Below, piece by piece: positions 60,924 to 64,000 of a DNA stretch of 64,000 nucleotides. Source of the stretch: GCA-2688775 sp035288865. Its GTDB lineage: Archaea > Nanobdellota > Nanobdellia > Woesearchaeales > GW2011-AR4. Within the stretch, counting starts at the first letter, position 1; every line of letters begins with the position of its first letter. The notes below the pieces were generated by a model. It was not told where the DNA came from and ran no database searches. It worked only from the letters and a program-made list of their open reading frames with translations. The translations under genes and the position numbers were made by a program. The DNA lies in contig DATDZA010000035.1 of assembly GCA_035288865.1 (NCBI GenBank), positions 10,669 through 74,668 on the forward strand. Direction: 5' to 3'.

Positions 60924-62063
60924 TCATTTTGAAAATATGGCAACTACGGCGGTTGAGCCTGTGCCGCTTAGCGTTGATGTCAGTCCGTATTTGGCATTTT
61001 TGACTTGCCTTTTGCCGGCATTGTTGTTCAATTGGTAAAAAACTTCTATTGCCTGCCTTACTCCTGTTGCTGCAAAAGGATGCCCGCACCCTTTTAGCCC
61101 ACCGCTTGGATTTATTGAAATTTCTCCATCAATATTTGCTTTGCCTTGTTCAACAAATCTTGCCGCCTCGCCTTTTTTTACAAATCCAACGTCTTCGATA
61201 GACATTAATTCGCTTATTGAAAAAACATCGTGGAGCTCAGCAAAACTTATGTTGTGCGGCTTGATTTTTGCCTTTTCAAATGCGACTTTTGATGCGTATT
61301 TTAAGGCATTAAAAGTAGTTATGTCCTCCCGCTCGTGAACTGCAAGAAAATCGGAGCCTGTACCGTGGCCAATTAGTTTTATCTTTTCCTTGTGTTTTTT
61401 GGCAATTTCATCATTTGCCATTACGACTGCGCAGCATCCATCACCTGTGGCAGCAGAATGCAATACTCTCAGCGGAGTTGCAACCATTTGGCTTTTTGCA
61501 ATATCTTCCGGTGCAATAGCAAATTTAAACTGTGCCATGTCATTATTTGCTGCATTTGCATGGTTTTTAACCGACACCATGCCAAGCTGCCCAAGTGTTG
61601 TCTTGTGCTCTTTCATGTGCTGGCTCGTTATCATTGCATAAAGGCTTGCAAGAGTTGCCCCTTGGGATGCCTCATAATCATAATCAGTCACCTGTGAAAT
61701 TACAGATGATGCTTCATTTACGCCAAGGTCGCTCATTTTTTCCACTCCAATCACTAAGGCGATTTTGCTATTTCTGGCTGCAATTGAATTTGCAGCTTGG
61801 ATTATTGCTTGCGAGCCTGAAGAATCCCCTCCATTTATTGCTGTAGAGTTGTTTATTCCGAACATATCCGAGCAAAGAGCATTAATATTTCCTTGTCCGT
61901 TTATGGTATTTCCAAAGCAGTTTGCAACGTACAAAGAATCAATATCCTTGATATCCAGGCTCGATGATTTCAATGCGTTTTTTACAGCTTCATCTATCAA
62001 TTCCTTTATTCCCCTATCCCAATGCTCTGAAAATTTTGTCGAGCCAACGCCTATTATATTCAT
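60924..62063 (-). CDS. Thiolase-fold protein lacking the nucleophilic cysteine
   Basis: 379 residues from the ATG at 62063, one base after the HMG-CoA synthase stop. The SCP2-type thiolase fold is clear: SAAATGDGCCAVVMANDEIA-like stretch, AELHDVFSI, NPSGGLKGCGHPFAATGVRQ and the end GLTSTLSGTGSTAVV. The usual C-x-S-G nucleophile block instead reads INGGDSSGSQAI (Asp80, Ser81), with no Cys. It may be an aldolase or a structural partner of DUF35, as with Ltp2, rather than an acetyl-CoA acetyltransferase. Confidence 0.85.
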   Translation of the reverse strand: MNIIGVGSTKFSEHWDRGIKELIDEAVKNALKSSSLDIKDIDSLYVANCFGNTINGQGNINALCSDMFGINNSTAINGGDSSGSQAIIQAANSIAARNSKIALVIGVEKMSDLGVNEASSVISQVTDYDYEASQGATLASLYAMITSQHMKEHKTTLGQLGMVSVKNHANAANNDMAQFKFAIAPEDIAKSQMVATPLRVLHSAATGDGCCAVVMANDEIAKKHKEKIKLIGHGTGSDFLAVHEREDITTFNALKYASKVAFEKAKIKPHNISFAELHDVFSISELMSIEDVGFVKKGEAARFVEQGKANIDGEISINPSGGLKGCGHPFAATGVRQAIEVFYQLNNNAGKRQVKNAKYGLTSTLSGTGSTAVVAIFSK

Positions 62064-62064
62064 T

Positions 62065-63105
62065 TTATTCAATCCTGCTTGTCAGCTTAAGGTAAGTGGT
62101 ATAATCAACATATTTTTTCTTTTCAAGATAATCTTTTGTTGTCCTCGCCAGATTTTTCTTGCTTTCAATTTTATCTGTAACTTCAATGTAAAAAGAATCG
62201 CTTCCGGCGCCGCTTCCAAACGAAGTAACAATTATTTTTTCGCCGGCATTTGCATCGTCAAGCACCGAAGCCAACCCAATCAACGATGCCGCTGAATATG
62301 TGTTTCCAATCTTGTCAACTACAAATCCGTTTCTTAGCTGCTCATTGCTGAATCCCAGAAATTTGGCAACCCTTGTCGGGAATTTGCCGTTTGGAGTGTG
62401 AAAAACAACATGGTTAAAATCAGCTGGCTTAAGGCCTGTTTTTTCCATAAGCAATTGCGATGCAATTACAGTATGCTTGAAATATGCCGGCTCGCCGGTA
62501 AATCTTTCAGCGTGAGTCGGATAGCGCATTCTTGGCCTTCTCCAAAAATCAGGAACATCGGATGAATATGAAACGGTCTCTTTTATTTCTGCAACTATCT
62601 CATTTTTATTGTTGCCTAATATAAATACAGCGCTTCCCGTTCCTGTACTTTGATCGCCAACATTCTCAACACTATATTCGGCTGCGTCAGCTCCTATCGC
62701 AATGCCGTATTTTATTAAGTTTGATTTTACCAATCCCATAACCATCTGCAATGATGCTGTTCCGGCTTTACATGCAAATTCAACATCTGCACCGGTGTAA
62801 TTGTTTCCCATCCCTATGGCGTTTGCAACCATGCTGATGTTTGGCTTCACAGCATAAGCTGGGCTTTCAGAGCCGGAATAAATTGCACCAATTTCTTTTG
62901 GGTCTATCATTGCGCGCTTTAATGCATTCAAAGAAGCTTCTATACTCATTGTCACTGTGTCTTCATCAATATTCGGAACGGACTTTTCGCTAATTAAAAG
63001 GCCTTTCTTTACGCTGTCTACATCCCTTCCCCACGTATTTGCAATTTCTTCAGTCTTGATTCTATACAATGGAATGTAAACCCCATACCCTATAATTCCA
63101 ACCAT
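62065..63105 (-). CDS. Hydroxymethylglutaryl-CoA synthase
   Basis: 346 residues of the archaeal type. Catalytic residues Glu80 (YSGSESPAYAVKP), Cys112 (EFACKAGTASLQ) and His236 (VVFHTPNGKFP) are all present. GYGVYIPLYRIKTEEIANTW at the N-terminus and GSGAGSDSFYIEV at the C-terminus are typical. It condenses acetyl-CoA with acetoacetyl-CoA for mevalonate and isoprenoid lipids. Its start overlaps the FabG stop by one base (TAATG), so it is co-translated with FabG. Confidence 0.94.
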   Translation of the reverse strand: MVGIIGYGVYIPLYRIKTEEIANTWGRDVDSVKKGLLISEKSVPNIDEDTVTMSIEASLNALKRAMIDPKEIGAIYSGSESPAYAVKPNISMVANAIGMGNNYTGADVEFACKAGTASLQMVMGLVKSNLIKYGIAIGADAAEYSVENVGDQSTGTGSAVFILGNNKNEIVAEIKETVSYSSDVPDFWRRPRMRYPTHAERFTGEPAYFKHTVIASQLLMEKTGLKPADFNHVVFHTPNGKFPTRVAKFLGFSNEQLRNGFVVDKIGNTYSAASLIGLASVLDDANAGEKIIVTSFGSGAGSDSFYIEVTDKIESKKNLARTTKDYLEKKKYVDYTTYLKLTSRIE

Positions 63106-63839
63106 TAAAATCCAAGGCCCCCATTCACGCTAATTACTTCCCCAGTTATGTAATTTGATTTGTCTGAAGCAAGGAATAGAGCGCAGTTTGCTATTTCTTG
63201 TGTTGTTCCCATCCTTTTTAATGGAATCATTGCCATCATTATTTTTTTTCTGAAAAAAGGAATTTTTTTTGTCATGTCACTGTCTATTATTCCGGGAGCT
63301 ATAGCATTAACTGTTGTTCCATATTTTCCCAGTTCTTTTGAAAGTGATTTTGTAAAGCCTATTACCCCAGCTTTCGAAGCGGCGTAATTGCACTGCCCAA
63401 AATTGCCTGCAATGCCCGCAATTGAAGAGATATTAATAATTTTTCCATTTTTTTGTATAAGCGGCATGGCTTGTTTTGTAACATTATACACGCTTGTAAG
63501 ATTAACATTAATCACTTTGCTCCACTCGTCTTGCGTCATGTTTTTTAGTGTTCTATCCATGGTAATTCCTGCATTATTAACTAAGACATCAATTCTTCCA
63601 AAATCCTTTTTTATTTGCTCAATCATTGCAGTTACTTCATTGAAATTACTTACATCAGCTTTGCAGCATGTAGCGTTTTTTCCTAATTTCTTTATTTCAT
63701 CAACAAGCTTCTCAGCGCCTTCTTTGTCACCATTATAATTAATTATAACGGCTGCATTGTTTTTAGCAAATTCGATTGCAATTGCTTTTCCAATGCCTCT
63801 TGATGCCCCTGTTATTAATGCGATTTTATTGCTTAACAT
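63105..63839 (-). CDS. fabG: 3-Ketoacyl reductase, FabG family
   Basis: 244 residues. NAD(P) site TGASRGIG at 10-17, NNAG at 88-91, and the full catalytic set Asn111, Ser139, Tyr152 and Lys156 (CNYAASKAGVIGFTKSLSKE). It matches FabG closely, including the GGLGF end. It reduces 3-ketoacyl thioesters to 3-hydroxyacyl thioesters; in archaea the carrier would be CoA, since no acyl carrier protein is seen. It follows the thiolase gene by 12 nt. Confidence 0.95.
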   Translation of the reverse strand: MLSNKIALITGASRGIGKAIAIEFAKNNAAVIINYNGDKEGAEKLVDEIKKLGKNATCCKADVSNFNEVTAMIEQIKKDFGRIDVLVNNAGITMDRTLKNMTQDEWSKVINVNLTSVYNVTKQAMPLIQKNGKIINISSIAGIAGNFGQCNYAASKAGVIGFTKSLSKELGKYGTTVNAIAPGIIDSDMTKKIPFFRKKIMMAMIPLKRMGTTQEIANCALFLASDKSNYITGEVISVNGGLGF

Positions 63840-63851
63840 CTCAACACCCCT

Positions 63852-64000
63852 TTATTTTGCCTTCTTCAATATATGTACAGTAACCGTGCTTCCAGCCCCG
63901 CCTATGTTTTGCGCAAGTGCGTAATTAACATTTGAAACCTGCCTATCGCCGGCCTGTTTTCTGATTTGTTTTGTCAACTCATAAATCTGTGAAATTCCCG
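63852..64000 (-). CDS. Thiolase, C-terminal part
   Basis: The last 48 codons of a thiolase continue past the window edge: QIYELTKQIRKQAGDRQVSN, then YALAQNIGGAGSTVTVHIL and KKAK. This is the C-terminal signature of archaeal SCP2-type thiolases (commonly HN-GG-GS/A; here QN). Its catalytic Cys lies outside the window. It is the first gene seen of the acyl-CoA operon and may be the actual acetyl-CoA acetyltransferase. Confidence 0.88.
   Translation of the reverse strand, partial: GISQIYELTKQIRKQAGDRQVSNVNYALAQNIGGAGSTVTVHILKKAK

Noticed and set aside
1..64000. tRNA, rRNA or CRISPR arrays
   Set aside because: I looked for T-loop type GTTCGAATC signals, rRNA-like conserved stretches and regularly spaced repeats. 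None was convincing.

Overview
This is an archaeal chromosome segment. It carries an S10/spc-type ribosomal protein operon in archaeal order with eS4 and aIF1, a family D DNA polymerase (DP1 and DP2), Orc1/Cdc6, MCM, TBP, aIF2-beta, RPA, RadA and RNase P Rpp30. Many genes look leaderless, with a TATA box 25-30 nt before the start codon. The AT-rich sequence, the many single-pass proteins with pilin-like N-termini, and an S10 operon lacking Rpp29 suggest a DPANN archaeon, perhaps near Woesearchaeota or Pacearchaeota. The placement is inference, with no marker phylogeny behind it.

Layout. (1) 1-8221, minus strand: uL3-uL4-uL23-uL2-uS19-uL22-uS3-uL29-aIF1-uS17-uL14-uL24-eS4-uL5-uS14-uS8 and the first codons of probably uL6. 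Two mutually exclusive hairpins lie in the leader. (2) 8222-9058: a probable replication origin, with ORB-like repeats flanking an AT-rich unwinding region. It is followed by cdc6, then DP1 and DP2. (3) 15.4-23.5 kb: information-processing genes (aIF2-beta, an RPA2-like OB protein, MCM, TBP, Rpp30) mixed with a SpoIIM-like membrane protein, a VOC protein and two unknowns.

(4) 23.7-45.8 kb, plus strand: about 20 consecutive genes for exported or membrane-anchored proteins. Most start with a short basic stretch, then K/R-A/G and one hydrophobic helix, as type IV pilin-like proteins do. Two very large Cys-rich surface proteins, a membrane-anchored glycoside-hydrolase-like protein, a VanY-type M15 peptidase and two microproteins belong to it. 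The genes are joined by ATGA overlaps or TAAaATG junctions. No pilus ATPase, platform protein or prepilin peptidase is in the window. This is the best candidate for an undescribed system.

(5) 45.8-50 kb: RPA, a small accessory patch (BRO-N remnant, broken hsdM, conserved small protein) and RadA. An element, CACTGGACAT-N12-TATA, precedes mcm, the BRO remnant and the gene before radA. (6) 50-54 kb: HAD phosphatase, three tandem PlsC acyltransferases and GpsA, a set expected of bacterial-type glycerol-3-phosphate ester lipid synthesis. (7) 54.5-56.4 kb: uS2, ThpR and a TRAM protein.

(8) 56.5-64 kb, minus strand: one acyl-CoA operon. It holds a thiolase (cut by the window edge), FabG, HMG-CoA synthase, a Cys-less thiolase-fold protein, DUF35, three CoA-transferase-family genes and a PECR-like enoyl-CoA reductase. 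It could combine mevalonate entry with fatty acyl building or breakdown, and so might feed the acyltransferase cluster in (6).
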